Shown: one piece after another, positions 7,062 to 15,720 of the stretch
Position numbering within the stretch: position 1 is the first letter of the stretch
How the letters are laid out: each line of letters starts with the position of its first letter
Assembly: GCA_002837415.1 (NCBI GenBank)
Contig: PJCV01000011.1
Location: forward strand, 1-55,184
From: Actinomycetales bacterium SN12
Lineage (GTDB): Bacteria > Actinomycetota > Actinomycetes > Actinomycetales > Microbacteriaceae
DNA: 55,184 nt
Reading direction: 5' to 3'
The notes under the pieces: model-generated
Databases searched by the model: none
The model's input: the letters and a program-made list of their open reading frames with translations, nothing else
What the model was told of the DNA's origin: nothing
Made by a program: the position numbers and the translations under genes

Positions 7062-7958
7062 ATGTCCACGCCTGAAACCGCTACCCTTCGACCGGCTCAG
7101 GGGCCCAGCGATGTGGCCACCCGCACCGCGCACCGCCGCCGCTACCTGATGTGCCGGCCCGAGCACTTCACGGTCAACTACTCCATCAACCCGTGGATGG
7201 AGCCAGCGCGACCCACCGACACGGCTAACGCCGTCGCACAGTGGCAGAAGCTGTACGACCTGTACCTCGAGCTGGGTCACGAGGTCGAGCTCATCGAGCC
7301 GCTCGCCGGCTACCCCGACATGGTCTACACCGCAAACGGCGGGTTCGTCATCGGCGGCCGCGCCTACGTGCCGGAGTTCCGCTTCGTCGAGCGCCAGGGC
7401 GAGGCGCCCGCGTTCGCTGACTGGTTCCGCGCCAACGGCTTCGACACGGTCATGCCCGAGGAGGTCAACGAGGGGGAGGGCGACTTCCTGCTCGTCGGCG
7501 ACGTGATCCTGGCCGGCACCGGCTTCCGCTCGACCGGAGACAGCCACCGCGAGGTCGGCGACGTCTTCGGGCGCGAGGTCGTCTCGCTCAACCTGACCGA
7601 CCCCCGCTTCTACCATCTCGACACCGCCATCGCGGTGCTCGACCCGGTGCAGGGCGTCGAGAACGGCGGCCCAGAGCACGCCAACATCGCCTACCTGCCC
7701 GGCGCCTTCGACGACGCCAGCCGCGCGATCCTCGAGGAGCGCTTCCCCGACGCGATCCTCGTCTCCGATGAGGACGGCGCGGTGTTCGGCCTGAACTCCG
7801 CCAGCGACGGATACAACGTGATCATCTCGCCGCGCGCGAAGGGCTTCGAGACGCAGCTGCGCGAGCGCGGCTACAACCCGATCACCGTCGACCTGTCCGA
7901 GCTGCTGCTCGGCGGCGGCGGCATCAAGTGCTGCACTCTCGAGCTGCGCGGTGCATGA
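7062..7958 (+). CDS. ddaH: dimethylargininase / arginine dihydrolase-like amidinotransferase-fold enzyme
   Basis: A 298-residue protein of the guanidine-modifying superfamily. It has the N-terminal MCRPEHFTVNYSINPWM motif, catalytic His in FYHLDTAIAV (about residue 185) and the catalytic Cys region GGGGIKCCTLEL (Cys 290/291). The usual annotation is dimethylarginine dimethylaminohydrolase (dimethylarginine to citrulline plus dimethylamine). The MCxPxxF...INPWM signature is shared with ArgZ/AgrE arginine dihydrolases, which make ornithine, and the next gene is ornithine aminotransferase, so that activity is a serious alternative. A GAGGAG ribosome-binding site precedes ATG 7062. Residues just after the start (LRPAQGP) are encoded by a 23-bp dispersed element. 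It overlaps rocD. Confidence 0.82.
   Translation: MSTPETATLRPAQGPSDVATRTAHRRRYLMCRPEHFTVNYSINPWMEPARPTDTANAVAQWQKLYDLYLELGHEVELIEPLAGYPDMVYTANGGFVIGGRAYVPEFRFVERQGEAPAFADWFRANGFDTVMPEEVNEGEGDFLLVGDVILAGTGFRSTGDSHREVGDVFGREVVSLNLTDPRFYHLDTAIAVLDPVQGVENGGPEHANIAYLPGAFDDASRAILEERFPDAILVSDEDGAVFGLNSASDGYNVIISPRAKGFETQLRERGYNPITVDLSELLLGGGGIKCCTLELRGA
7084..7106 (-). repeat. 23-bp dispersed coding-region element (in ddaH)
   Basis: The reverse complement reads GGGCCCCTGAGCCGGTCGAA followed by GGG, one of eight copies in this window. Here it codes for LRPAQGP in the poorly conserved N-terminal tail of the DdaH-like protein. Confidence 0.65.
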
Positions 7959-9175
7959 TGTCGACGATCGAGACTGAGACCGTGGTGCCCGAGGGTGCGA
8001 GCCCCGAGCCCCACGTCGCCGAGAACTACCACCCGCTTCCGGTCGTGGTCGCCGAGGGCGAGGGCGTCTGGGTGACGGATGCCGATGGCAAGCGCTACCT
8101 CGACCTGCTGGCCGCGTACTCGGCGGTGAACTTCGGCCATCGGCATCCCGCCATCGTCGAGGCGCTCATCACGCAGCTGGGTCGCGTCACACTCACCAGC
8201 CGCGCATTCATGAACGACCAGCTCGAGCCGTTCGCCGCCGCGCTCGCCCAGCTGTGCGGCAAGGACCTCGTGCTGCCGATGAACACCGGGGCAGAGGCTG
8301 TCGAGACCGGCATCAAGGTCGCCCGCGCCTGGGGCTACCGGGTCAAGGGCATCGCGGAGGGCAGGGCGCGCATCATCGTCGCGGCCGGCAACTTCCACGG
8401 CCGCACGACCACGATCATCAGCTTCAGCGATGACGAGCAGGCGCGCGATGACTTCGGTCCGTACACCCCCGGTTTCGACACCGTGCCGTACGGGGATGCG
8501 GATGCGATCGCTGCGGCGATCACCGATGACACCGCGGCCGTGCTCATCGAGCCGATCCAGGGCGAGGGCGGCGTGATCATCCCGCGCGAGGGCTACCTGC
8601 GCCGCGTGCGCGAGATCTGCGACGAGAAGAACGTGCTGTTCATCGCCGACGAGATCCAGTCCGGCCTCGGCCGGGTGGGGGAGACGTTCGCCTGCGACCG
8701 GGAGGGCGTCGTGCCCGACCTGTACCTGCTCGGCAAGGCGCTCGGCGGCGGCATCCTGCCCGTCTCGGCCGTCGTCGGCGACCGCGACGTGCTCGGCGTC
8801 ATCCGCCCCGGCGAGCACGGCTCGACGTTCGGCGGCAACCCGCTGGCTGCAGCGGTGGGCCGAAAGGTCGTCGAGATGCTCAGCACCGGCGAGTTCCAGG
8901 AGCGTGCCCGTCAGCTGGGCGCTCACCTGGCATCCGGGCTCGAGTCGCTGATCGGGCACGGCGTCACCACGGTGCGCATCGCGGGCCTGTGGGCGGGCGT
9001 CGACATCGACCCGGCCTACGGCACCGGCCGCGACGTGGCGGAGAAGCTGCGCGAGCGCGGCGTGCTCGTCAAGGACACCCACGGTCAGACGATCCGCATC
9101 GCGCCGCCGCTGGTGATCCGCGCGACCGAGCTCGACTGGGCTGTCGAGCAGCTGCGCCTCGTGCTCGAGGGCTGA
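7958..9175 (+). CDS. rocD: ornithine--oxo-acid aminotransferase
   Basis: A 405-residue class III aminotransferase. It shows YLDLLAAYSAVNFGHRHP near the N-terminus, MNTGAEAVETGIKVARAWGY, the PLP-contacting FIADEIQSGLGR and the Schiff-base lysine in LLGKALGGGILPVSA (Lys 260). The combination of SAVNFGHRHP and NTGAEAVE is characteristic of ornithine delta-aminotransferases, which convert ornithine and 2-oxoglutarate to glutamate semialdehyde (P5C) and glutamate. The ATG at 7958 overlaps the ddaH stop; a second ATG three bases earlier is also possible. P5C can be oxidised by the PutA encoded at 22.4 kb. Confidence 0.92.
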   Translation: MSTIETETVVPEGASPEPHVAENYHPLPVVVAEGEGVWVTDADGKRYLDLLAAYSAVNFGHRHPAIVEALITQLGRVTLTSRAFMNDQLEPFAAALAQLCGKDLVLPMNTGAEAVETGIKVARAWGYRVKGIAEGRARIIVAAGNFHGRTTTIISFSDDEQARDDFGPYTPGFDTVPYGDADAIAAAITDDTAAVLIEPIQGEGGVIIPREGYLRRVREICDEKNVLFIADEIQSGLGRVGETFACDREGVVPDLYLLGKALGGGILPVSAVVGDRDVLGVIRPGEHGSTFGGNPLAAAVGRKVVEMLSTGEFQERARQLGAHLASGLESLIGHGVTTVRIAGLWAGVDIDPAYGTGRDVAEKLRERGVLVKDTHGQTIRIAPPLVIRATELDWAVEQLRLVLEG

Positions 9176-9202
9176 CCCCCGCGCGCGGCATCGCATCGCT
9201 CT

Positions 9203-9267
9203 GAGAAACCACTTTCGGCATGACGAACCACGCTTGCGCGTGTTTGTCACGCTGAAGGTGGTTTCTC
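9203..9267. repeat. 65-bp dyad between converging genes
   Basis: GAGAAACCAC begins a 26-bp arm and GTGGTTTCTC ends its partner, with four mismatched pairs; the 13-nt centre contains a small CACGC/GCGTG stem. It fills the space between the ends of rocD and the molybdopterin oxidoreductase gene. It may serve as a bidirectional terminator, but there is no T-tract. Confidence 0.75.
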
Positions 9268-9271
9268 GGCG

Positions 9272-10852
9272 TCAGGAGACCGTCACGGTGATCATGTGCC
9301 AGCCCGAGGCGCCGTCGGGGGCGGGCGGGGCGACGGCGTCGGTCTGGACGGTGCCGTCGGCGGCGATCGCGCGGCAGCGGATGCTGTGCTCGCCGGGCTC
9401 CGCACGCCAGGGCATCCGCCACTGCACCCAGGTGTCGGCGGAGAGGGCGGATGCCAGCTCGGCGCGCTCCCACGGGCCGTCGCCGATCTGCACCTCGACG
9501 CCGGAGACGCCGGTGCCCGGCTGCCACGCCACGCCGGCGATCACGGCATCGCCCGCGTCGACGGCGCGGCCCGCCCGCGGCACGTCGATGCGGGACTGCA
9601 GCTTGATCGGCCCGCGCTCCGACCAGCCGCGGTCGGTCCAGTAGGCGCGCGACCGATCGAAGCGGGTCACCTCGAGATCGGTCACCCACTTCGTCGCCGA
9701 CACGTAGCCGTACAGGCCGGGCACGACCATGCGGACCGGGAAGCCGTGGGCGAGCGGCAGCGGCTCGCCGTTCATGCCGATCGCGAGCAGGGCATCCCGA
9801 TCGTCGGTGAGCGCCTCGAGCGGCGTGCCGGCCGTGAATCCGTCGGCCGATGTCGACAGCACCATGTCGGCGCCGGCGTCGACACCGGCGCGCTGCAGCA
9901 GCTCCCGGATCGGGTACCCCAGCCAGACGGCCGTGCCCACGAGATCGCCGCCCACCGGGTTCGACACGCACGACAGCGTCACCGCGCGCTCGGTCGGGGG
10001 GAGTGCGAGCAGCTCGTCCCACGTCAGAATGACCTCGTTCGCGACCATGCCGTGGATGCGCAGCCGCCAATCGGCCGGGTCGACCGCCGGCACGATGAGG
10101 GCCGTGTCGATGCGGTAGAAGTCGCGGTTCGGCGTGATGAGGGGCGGAAGGCCCGCAACCTCGAGCGCGGCCCCCACCGGTGCGGAGGGCGCCGGCATCG
10201 CCGGCCGCGGCAGCCGGATGGCCTCGCGCACGGTCGACACCGCAGCCGAGCCGGCCTTGGTCAGCGCGCCGGCGAAGCCCAGCGCGACGCCGACGAGCGC
10301 GGTGCCACCGGCCCAGGCCAGGAAACGCCGCCGAGAGGGCCAGGTCGGATGATCGGATCCAAGCACTGCGCCGGCACCCGCGGCTCGCGAAGCGCCCCGC
10401 GTCGTCGCTTTCGCGAATGGGGCGCTGCGCACCAGCATCCCCAGCGCCGTCGCGGCGATCGCCCCGGCGAGCACCGACGGCAGCCAGGCCAGCAGTCCGG
10501 CATCCGCCCGGGTGAGCGCGAGCGCACCGGCGGCGACGCCGATCGCCGCGAGCGCGAACACTCCCGCACGAGACCAGCGCGCTTCGACGATGCCAGCGAC
10601 GGCGGCGAGAGCGAGCAGCACGATGCCGATGCCCACGAGCAGCGCGGTCTTGTCGGCGGTGCCGAACCACGCGATCGCGGTGTCCTTCGCCCAGGCCGGA
10701 GCGGCGTCGATCAGCGCGCCGCCGATCACCGCGAACGGGCTGGCCGAGGGGGCGAGCACCGCGGCGAGCAGCTCACCCGCGCCCGCGCCGAGGGCCGCCG
10801 CCGCGACACCGGCGGCAGCAGCCATGCCGCGCCGCCCGCGTGATGCATCCAT
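9272..10852 (-). CDS. membrane-anchored molybdopterin-dependent oxidoreductase (sulfite oxidase family)
   Basis: A 526-residue protein. Residues 1-140 carry about four or five hydrophobic segments. Around residue 172 there is a twin-arginine-like SRRRFLAWAGG followed by another hydrophobic stretch. The catalytic part follows with NRDFYRIDTALIVPAVD, WDELLALPPTERAVTLSCVSNPVGG (the Cys is the predicted molybdenum ligand), GFPVRMVVPGLYGYVSATKWVTDLEV and a C-terminal Ig-like dimerisation domain (VAWQPGTGVSGVEVQIGDGPW). Family members reduce or oxidise sulfur or nitrogen oxyanions or oxidised methionine; the substrate here is unknown. The catalytic domain should face the outside. Confidence 0.9.
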   Translation of the reverse strand: MDASRGRRGMAAAAGVAAAALGAGAGELLAAVLAPSASPFAVIGGALIDAAPAWAKDTAIAWFGTADKTALLVGIGIVLLALAAVAGIVEARWSRAGVFALAAIGVAAGALALTRADAGLLAWLPSVLAGAIAATALGMLVRSAPFAKATTRGASRAAGAGAVLGSDHPTWPSRRRFLAWAGGTALVGVALGFAGALTKAGSAAVSTVREAIRLPRPAMPAPSAPVGAALEVAGLPPLITPNRDFYRIDTALIVPAVDPADWRLRIHGMVANEVILTWDELLALPPTERAVTLSCVSNPVGGDLVGTAVWLGYPIRELLQRAGVDAGADMVLSTSADGFTAGTPLEALTDDRDALLAIGMNGEPLPLAHGFPVRMVVPGLYGYVSATKWVTDLEVTRFDRSRAYWTDRGWSERGPIKLQSRIDVPRAGRAVDAGDAVIAGVAWQPGTGVSGVEVQIGDGPWERAELASALSADTWVQWRMPWRAEPGEHSIRCRAIAADGTVQTDAVAPPAPDGASGWHMITVTVS

Positions 10853-10892
10853 CTGTCCAGGCTACGCGCGCCGTCCCGCCCCCGGATCCGCC

Positions 10893-10961
10893 GCGAGACT
10901 TCCGTTGCAGCACGAGACCGAGCGCACAGCGCCATGTCTCGTGCCGGAACGGAAGTCTCGC
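10893..10961. repeat. 69-bp dyad with 26-bp arms
   Basis: The arms are GCGAGACTTCCGTT...GCACGAGAC and its reverse complement with two mismatches, around a 17-nt loop. It lies between the end of the BCCT transporter gene and the start of the molybdopterin oxidoreductase gene, both on the minus strand. A single-arm relative is at 127-152. Confidence 0.75.
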
Positions 10962-10989
10962 CGGAAGCGGGCAGCCTCGACGGAAGAGG

Positions 10990-12849
10990 TCAGTCCTTCA
11001 GGAACGGCCCGGTGTCCTGCTGGCGGGCATCGGGATCGTCGAGTCCCGACAGCTCGTCTTCGGCGATCAGCTGGTCGACGTCGTGCGTCGACGGTGTCGC
11101 GTCGACATGGCTCTCCGCCGAGAGGGCACCCGGCGTCGCACGGGTGGGGTCAGCCGGCGCGACGGGAAGCCGGAACGTGCGCTGCACGCGCCGCACCCAC
11201 CGCGGCTGCGCGCCGAACACCCCCGTCTCATCGTGTGCCTCGACCTCGAGCCCGTAGTAATCGCCGATCTTGTCGATGAACTGGGCCCGCTCGGCCTTCG
11301 CGTATGCGCGGCGCTCGCGGCTGAACGCGACCACTGTCGACCAGCACATCAGCAGCATGACGATGCTGAACGGCAGTGCGATCGTGATGGCGGCGGTCTG
11401 CAGCGCCGTGAGCCCGCCGGAGAGCAGCAGCGCGATGGCGAGCAGTGCGGTGACCCCGACGAAGAAGGTGCGGATCCAGCGCTTGGGCTCCGGATCGCCG
11501 CCGGTGGCGATCATCCCCATCACCAGCGCGCCGGAGTCGGCGGAGGTGATGAAGAAGATCGCGAGAAGCAGGATGGCGCCGATGCTCACGATCGTCGACC
11601 CCGGCACGTGCTGCAGCAGCGCGAACAGGGCGCCCTGCAGGTCGACCGCGCCCTCAGAGCCGGTGAGCGTGCCCGGCTCCCGGAGCTCGAGGGCGAGAGC
11701 CGATCCGCCGAGCACGGCGAACCACAGGATGCCGAGCAGCGTCGGCACGAGGATCACGCCGACCACGAACTCCCGCACCGTGCGGCCCTTCGAGACCCGT
11801 GCGATGAAGATGCCGACGAACGGCGCCCACGAGATCCACCAGCCCCAGTAGAACGAGGTCCACGACGCCTGCCACTGCTCGCCGGCTGCGCCCTGGAAGG
11901 CGCTGACGTTGAACGACAGCCCGACGAAGTTCTGGATGTAGTACCCGATCGACTGCACGAAATCGCGAAGCAGGAATTCGGTGGGCCCCATCACCAGCAG
12001 GTAGATGACCAGAAGCCCTGCGAGCACGAGGTTCGCGTTCGAGAGCCACTTCATGCCCTTGGTCACGCCCGACAGCACCGACATGAGCACGAACACCGAG
12101 ATGATCAGGATGAGGATGATCTGGGTGAATTCGTCGGGATCGGCGATGCCTGCCGAGTGCAGGCCGGCGCTCATCTGCAGCACGCCGAGACCCAGCGAGG
12201 TGGCGACGCCGAACAGTGTGCCCACCAGGGCGATCACGTCGATCGCGTGTCCCCAGCCGCCCTCCACCTTCTTGCCGAGCAGCGGCTCGAGCGTCCAGCG
12301 GATCGATATCGGACGGCGCCGGCGGTGGATGGTGTACGCCAGTGCCAGCCCGATCACGACGTAGATCGACCAGGCGTGCACGCCCCAGTGCAGGTAGGTC
12401 TGGCCGAGCGCCGCCTGAGCCAGCTGAGCGGGGGTGCCCGTGACTCCGGGGCGGGGATTGGTGAAGTGCGACAGGGGCTCGCTGACGCCGTAGAACACCA
12501 GGCCGATGCCCATTCCCGCGGCGAACAGCAGCGCGAACCAGCTCATCGCCGAGAACTCCGGCTCTTCGTCGTCGCGCCCGAGCTTGATGTCGCCGAATCG
12601 GCTGAAGCCCATGAACAGGCAGAACGCCACGAAGAAGGCGGCGATCAGCACGTAGTACCAGTTGAACGCGTTGACGATGCTCGTCTGCACCGCCTGGAAC
12701 GCCGTCTCGGCGACACCGGGCAGCAGCAGGGCGAACAGCGCGAACGCGAGGACGATGACGGCTGCGGGCCAGAAGACCCACCGCAGCACCTGCGGGGTGC
12801 GCTCCGTCGAGGTGCCGCTCGGATCCGACCCGTCTCTGCTCACGCTCAT
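10990..12849 (-). CDS. BCCT family (betaine/carnitine/choline) transporter
   Basis: About 619 residues with twelve membrane segments. The family signature region is clear: AWSIYVVIGLALAYTIHRRRRPISIRW, SFYWGWWISWAPFVGIFIARVSKGRTVREFVVG (the conserved WxxWxxWxxF-like aromatic substrate box) and FFITSADSGALVMG. BCCT proteins import quaternary ammonium osmolytes with Na+ or H+. The C-terminal tail of roughly 90 residues after the last helix is charged; in osmosensing members such tails regulate activity. Start choice is uncertain: ATG 12849 or a GTG at 12882 that overlaps the stop of the upstream small acidic gene. Confidence 0.92.
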   Translation of the reverse strand: MSVSRDGSDPSGTSTERTPQVLRWVFWPAAVIVLAFALFALLLPGVAETAFQAVQTSIVNAFNWYYVLIAAFFVAFCLFMGFSRFGDIKLGRDDEEPEFSAMSWFALLFAAGMGIGLVFYGVSEPLSHFTNPRPGVTGTPAQLAQAALGQTYLHWGVHAWSIYVVIGLALAYTIHRRRRPISIRWTLEPLLGKKVEGGWGHAIDVIALVGTLFGVATSLGLGVLQMSAGLHSAGIADPDEFTQIILILIISVFVLMSVLSGVTKGMKWLSNANLVLAGLLVIYLLVMGPTEFLLRDFVQSIGYYIQNFVGLSFNVSAFQGAAGEQWQASWTSFYWGWWISWAPFVGIFIARVSKGRTVREFVVGVILVPTLLGILWFAVLGGSALALELREPGTLTGSEGAVDLQGALFALLQHVPGSTIVSIGAILLLAIFFITSADSGALVMGMIATGGDPEPKRWIRTFFVGVTALLAIALLLSGGLTALQTAAITIALPFSIVMLLMCWSTVVAFSRERRAYAKAERAQFIDKIGDYYGLEVEAHDETGVFGAQPRWVRRVQRTFRLPVAPADPTRATPGALSAESHVDATPSTHDVDQLIAEDELSGLDDPDARQQDTGPFLKD

Positions 12850-12878
12850 GCCGCTCACGGTACCCGGATTCCTCGGAC

Positions 12879-13145
12879 TCACTCGGGGGAGTCGTCGGGG
12901 TCGAGCGACTTCAGCGCGTCGCGCTCGACGGCCGTGTCGGCCGTGAGCTGGTCCTCGGTGTTCTCGTCGCCGCCGAGCGGGGCATCATCGTCGACGGACT
13001 CGGAAGCGGTGTCGTCGGCGGATGCCCCGGCCTGCGCCTGCCTGGCCTCCTGCTGGCGCGGCAGGCCGCTGCCCAGCGGGTCATGCCCTGGCACGTGCGG
13101 GTGCTGGCCGTCGGGGGAGCCGTACATCGGAGTCTGCTCGTTCAT
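12879..13145 (-). CDS. small acidic hypothetical protein
   Basis: An 88-residue, hydrophilic and strongly acidic protein (MNEQTPMYGSPDGQHPH at the start; runs such as ESVDDDAPLGGDENTED). It has no membrane segment, no cysteine pair and no recognisable domain, and is probably disordered. It ends next to the start of the BCCT gene on the same strand, which argues for cotranscription, but I do not recognise a function. Composition agrees with real coding sequence of this genome, and the length is modest, so confidence is moderate. Confidence 0.55.
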   Translation of the reverse strand: MNEQTPMYGSPDGQHPHVPGHDPLGSGLPRQQEARQAQAGASADDTASESVDDDAPLGGDENTEDQLTADTAVERDALKSLDPDDSPE

Positions 13146-13176
13146 GCCCGCGAAGGTATGCGCACGGCGGTGCCGG

Positions 13177-14361
13177 TCACACCCCCTTGACAGTGCGCGG
13201 CTGGCAGAGGAGCAGGGCCAGAGCGAGGGCGAAGGATGCCAGCATGGTGGCGCCCATGACGGTCGCGGACACCCCGAGCATCGACACGAGCGGCGGCACG
13301 AACGCGCCGAGCAGCATGGTCAGCGTGCCGAGCACAGCCGACGCGGAGCCGGCGCTGTGCCGGATGCTGCCGAGGGCGATCGCGGTCAGCGAGGGGTTGT
13401 TCACCCCGTGCGTCGCCATGGCGACGAAGAGCGGTACGAGCACCCACGGCACCGCAAATCCCAGCATCCCGGCCAGCGTCATCGCCAGCGATGCCGCGAT
13501 CGCCGCGCTCAGCGTCCACCTGACCAGGCGCAGGCCCGGCACACGGCCGGCGAGGCGGCGATTCAGCTGCGCCATGGCCATGATGCCGAGGGAGTTCGCC
13601 GCGAACACGAGCGCGAACTGCTGCGCGGTGAGCCCGAACTGCTTCTGCAGCACGAACGGCGAGAGCTGCAGGTAGGTGAACAGGGCGACCGACGCGAAGC
13701 CGAGTGTGACCGCTGTCAGCATGAACGCGCGGTTGCGCAGCGCCGCGCCGATGCCGCGGAAGTCGCTGCCGATGCCGCCCGCCGTGCGATCGGCCGGCTG
13801 CAGCGTCTCGGGCACCGATGTCGCGGCGACCACCAGCAGCAGAGCGCCGATGACGGCGAGCACGATGAACACCCCGCGCCAGTCCGAGAAGGTCGCCACG
13901 GCCCCGCCGACGAGCGGCGCGAGCACGGGGGCGACACCCATCACGGCGGCGAGGGTGGAGAACGCCGCGATCGCCTCGGGCCCGGAGAACACGTCGTGCA
14001 CGACCGCGCGCGCGACGACCATCCCCGCCGCACCGCACAGCCCCTGCACCATGCGGATGGCGATCAGCGCCTCGATGGTCGGTGCGAACGCGCAGAGCAC
14101 CGAGGTGACGGCGAATCCCGAGATCGCGAAGATCAGCGGCATCCGGCGGCCGAAGCGATCACTGATCGGCCCCCACAGCAGCTGCCCGAGAGCGAGGCCG
14201 ATCATGCACGCGCTCATGGTGAACTGCGTGAGCGATTCGGATGCGCCGAGGTCGGCGCCGAGCTGCGGCAGTGACGGGAGGTAGACGTCGAGGGAGATGG
14301 GGCCGAAGGCCGTGAGCGCGCCGAGCGCCAGCATGAGCCGGCGCGGATGCTGCCGTGCCAC
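13177..14361 (-). CDS. MFS multidrug efflux transporter, Bcr/CflA family
   Basis: A 394-residue protein with twelve hydrophobic segments. The start LMLALGALTAFGPISLDVYLPSLPQL is the Bcr/CflA hallmark (SxDxYLPxxP). The loop 2-3 motif GQLLWGPISDRFGRRMPL is motif A of the major facilitator superfamily, and GVAPVLAPLVGG resembles motif C of drug/H+ antiporters. Members export chloramphenicol, bicyclomycin or other small molecules. It starts with a GTG directly after the stop of the preceding MFS gene and forms the third gene of a marR-MFS-MFS operon. Confidence 0.92.
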   Translation of the reverse strand: MARQHPRRLMLALGALTAFGPISLDVYLPSLPQLGADLGASESLTQFTMSACMIGLALGQLLWGPISDRFGRRMPLIFAISGFAVTSVLCAFAPTIEALIAIRMVQGLCGAAGMVVARAVVHDVFSGPEAIAAFSTLAAVMGVAPVLAPLVGGAVATFSDWRGVFIVLAVIGALLLVVAATSVPETLQPADRTAGGIGSDFRGIGAALRNRAFMLTAVTLGFASVALFTYLQLSPFVLQKQFGLTAQQFALVFAANSLGIMAMAQLNRRLAGRVPGLRLVRWTLSAAIAASLAMTLAGMLGFAVPWVLVPLFVAMATHGVNNPSLTAIALGSIRHSAGSASAVLGTLTMLLGAFVPPLVSMLGVSATVMGATMLASFALALALLLCQPRTVKGV

Positions 14362-15720
14362 TCAGCTCTCGCCGTCGCGCGGCTCGGCCAGCCGGATCGG
14401 CGTGGTCGTGGTGGGCCGATCGTCGAAGGAGCCGGGGTCCATGGCGCGGATCACCGACAGCGGACGCGTCTCGTCGAGAGTGAGCCGGAAGCGCCGTCCG
14501 TCCCGGCGGTGCAGTCGGCCCGACCACAGCGTCCATCCGACGCCGATCCCGAAGGCGACGATCCCGGCGATGCCGCCGACCGCGATGGCGGTTCTGGCGG
14601 AGAACGTGTCGACGATCCACCCGGCGATCGGCGCGCCGATGGGAGTCGAGCCCATGATCACCGCCATGTACAGCGCCAGCACGCGGCCGCGCAGCGCCGC
14701 ATCGGTGGTGGTCTGCACGTACCCGTTCGCGGTGGTGAGCATCGAGACCGTCGAGAAGCCGACCAGGATCAGGACGGCGGCGTACGACAGGTAGGTCGGC
14801 ATGAAGGCGGAGACGAGGGATGCCACGCCGAACCCTCCTGCGGCCAGCACGAGCACCCGCACTCGGGCTCGATCGCGGCGAGCGGCGAGCAGAGCGCCGG
14901 CCAGTGAGCCGATCGCGAGCACGGAGCTGAGCAGGCCGTAGCCGTCGGCGTCGCGCCCGAATTCGAGCGCCATGGTCGATGCGAAGATCGGGAAGTTCAT
15001 GCCGAACGCGCCGATGAGGAACACCATCACGAACACGACCAGGAGGTCGGGCCTGCCCCGCACGTAGCGGAAGCCCTCGCCGAGCCCGCCGCCGCCGCGC
15101 CTGCTCTTCACGCGCGGTGTCAGTTCGTTCACCCTGATCAGCGTCAGCGCGACGATCATCGCGAGGAAGGTGACCGCATTGGCGACGAACACCCACCCGG
15201 ACCCGAGCAGCACGATGAGGATTCCGCCGACAGCGGGTCCCACCAGACGGGCCATGTTGAACGCCGCGGAGTTCAGCGCGACGGCATTGGAGGTGTCCTC
15301 CAGGCTGACCATGTCGGAGACGAACGCCTGCCGGGCAGGGGCGTCGAACGCGTTGGCGACGCCGAACGCAGCCGCGAAGACGAGCATGAGCGGCAGGGTC
15401 ATCACGCCGGTGAGCAGCAGCGCAGCCACGCCGAGGGCGAGCATCATGAGTGCGGTCTGCGTGCACAGCAGAACCTTGCGCCGGTCGAAGCGATCGGCCA
15501 CCCATCCGGTGAGGCTCACGAGCACCAGGGGAGGCCCGAACTGCAGGGCCATGGTGACGCCCATCGCCGTGGCGTCGTTGTCGGTGAGCTCGGTCAGCAC
15601 CACCCAGTCCTGTGCGGTGGCCTGCATCCAGCCGCCGATGTTCGAGATGACGCCGCCGGCGAACCAGGTGCGGTAGTTGAAGCTGCGGAACGAGCGGAAC
15701 ATGCCGGAGGAGGCGCTCAT
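14362..15720 (-). CDS. MFS transporter (EntS/DHA3-like)
   Basis: A 452-residue protein beginning MSASSGMFRSFRSFNYRTWFAGGVISNIGGWMQATAQDWVV (first 41 residues noted by name only: the FxxFNYRxWF...G.WMQ opening is typical of the DHA3/EntS group). Motif A appears as GWVADRFDRRKVLL, and SMLTTANGYVQTTTDAALRGRVLALYM is the conserved mid-protein region. The family exports macrolides, siderophores or other hydrophobic compounds. The ATG overlaps the marR stop (ATGA), so it is coupled to that regulator. Confidence 0.88.
   Translation of the reverse strand: MSASSGMFRSFRSFNYRTWFAGGVISNIGGWMQATAQDWVVLTELTDNDATAMGVTMALQFGPPLVLVSLTGWVADRFDRRKVLLCTQTALMMLALGVAALLLTGVMTLPLMLVFAAAFGVANAFDAPARQAFVSDMVSLEDTSNAVALNSAAFNMARLVGPAVGGILIVLLGSGWVFVANAVTFLAMIVALTLIRVNELTPRVKSRRGGGGLGEGFRYVRGRPDLLVVFVMVFLIGAFGMNFPIFASTMALEFGRDADGYGLLSSVLAIGSLAGALLAARRDRARVRVLVLAAGGFGVASLVSAFMPTYLSYAAVLILVGFSTVSMLTTANGYVQTTTDAALRGRVLALYMAVIMGSTPIGAPIAGWIVDTFSARTAIAVGGIAGIVAFGIGVGWTLWSGRLHRRDGRRFRLTLDETRPLSVIRAMDPGSFDDRPTTTTPIRLAEPRDGES

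Noticed and set aside
10840..14274. A plus-strand open frame of more than 1100 codons
   Set aside because: It lies antisense to the BCCT and Bcr/CflA transporter genes, is highly charged and low in hydrophobic residues, and shows no motif; it is a by-product of high GC.
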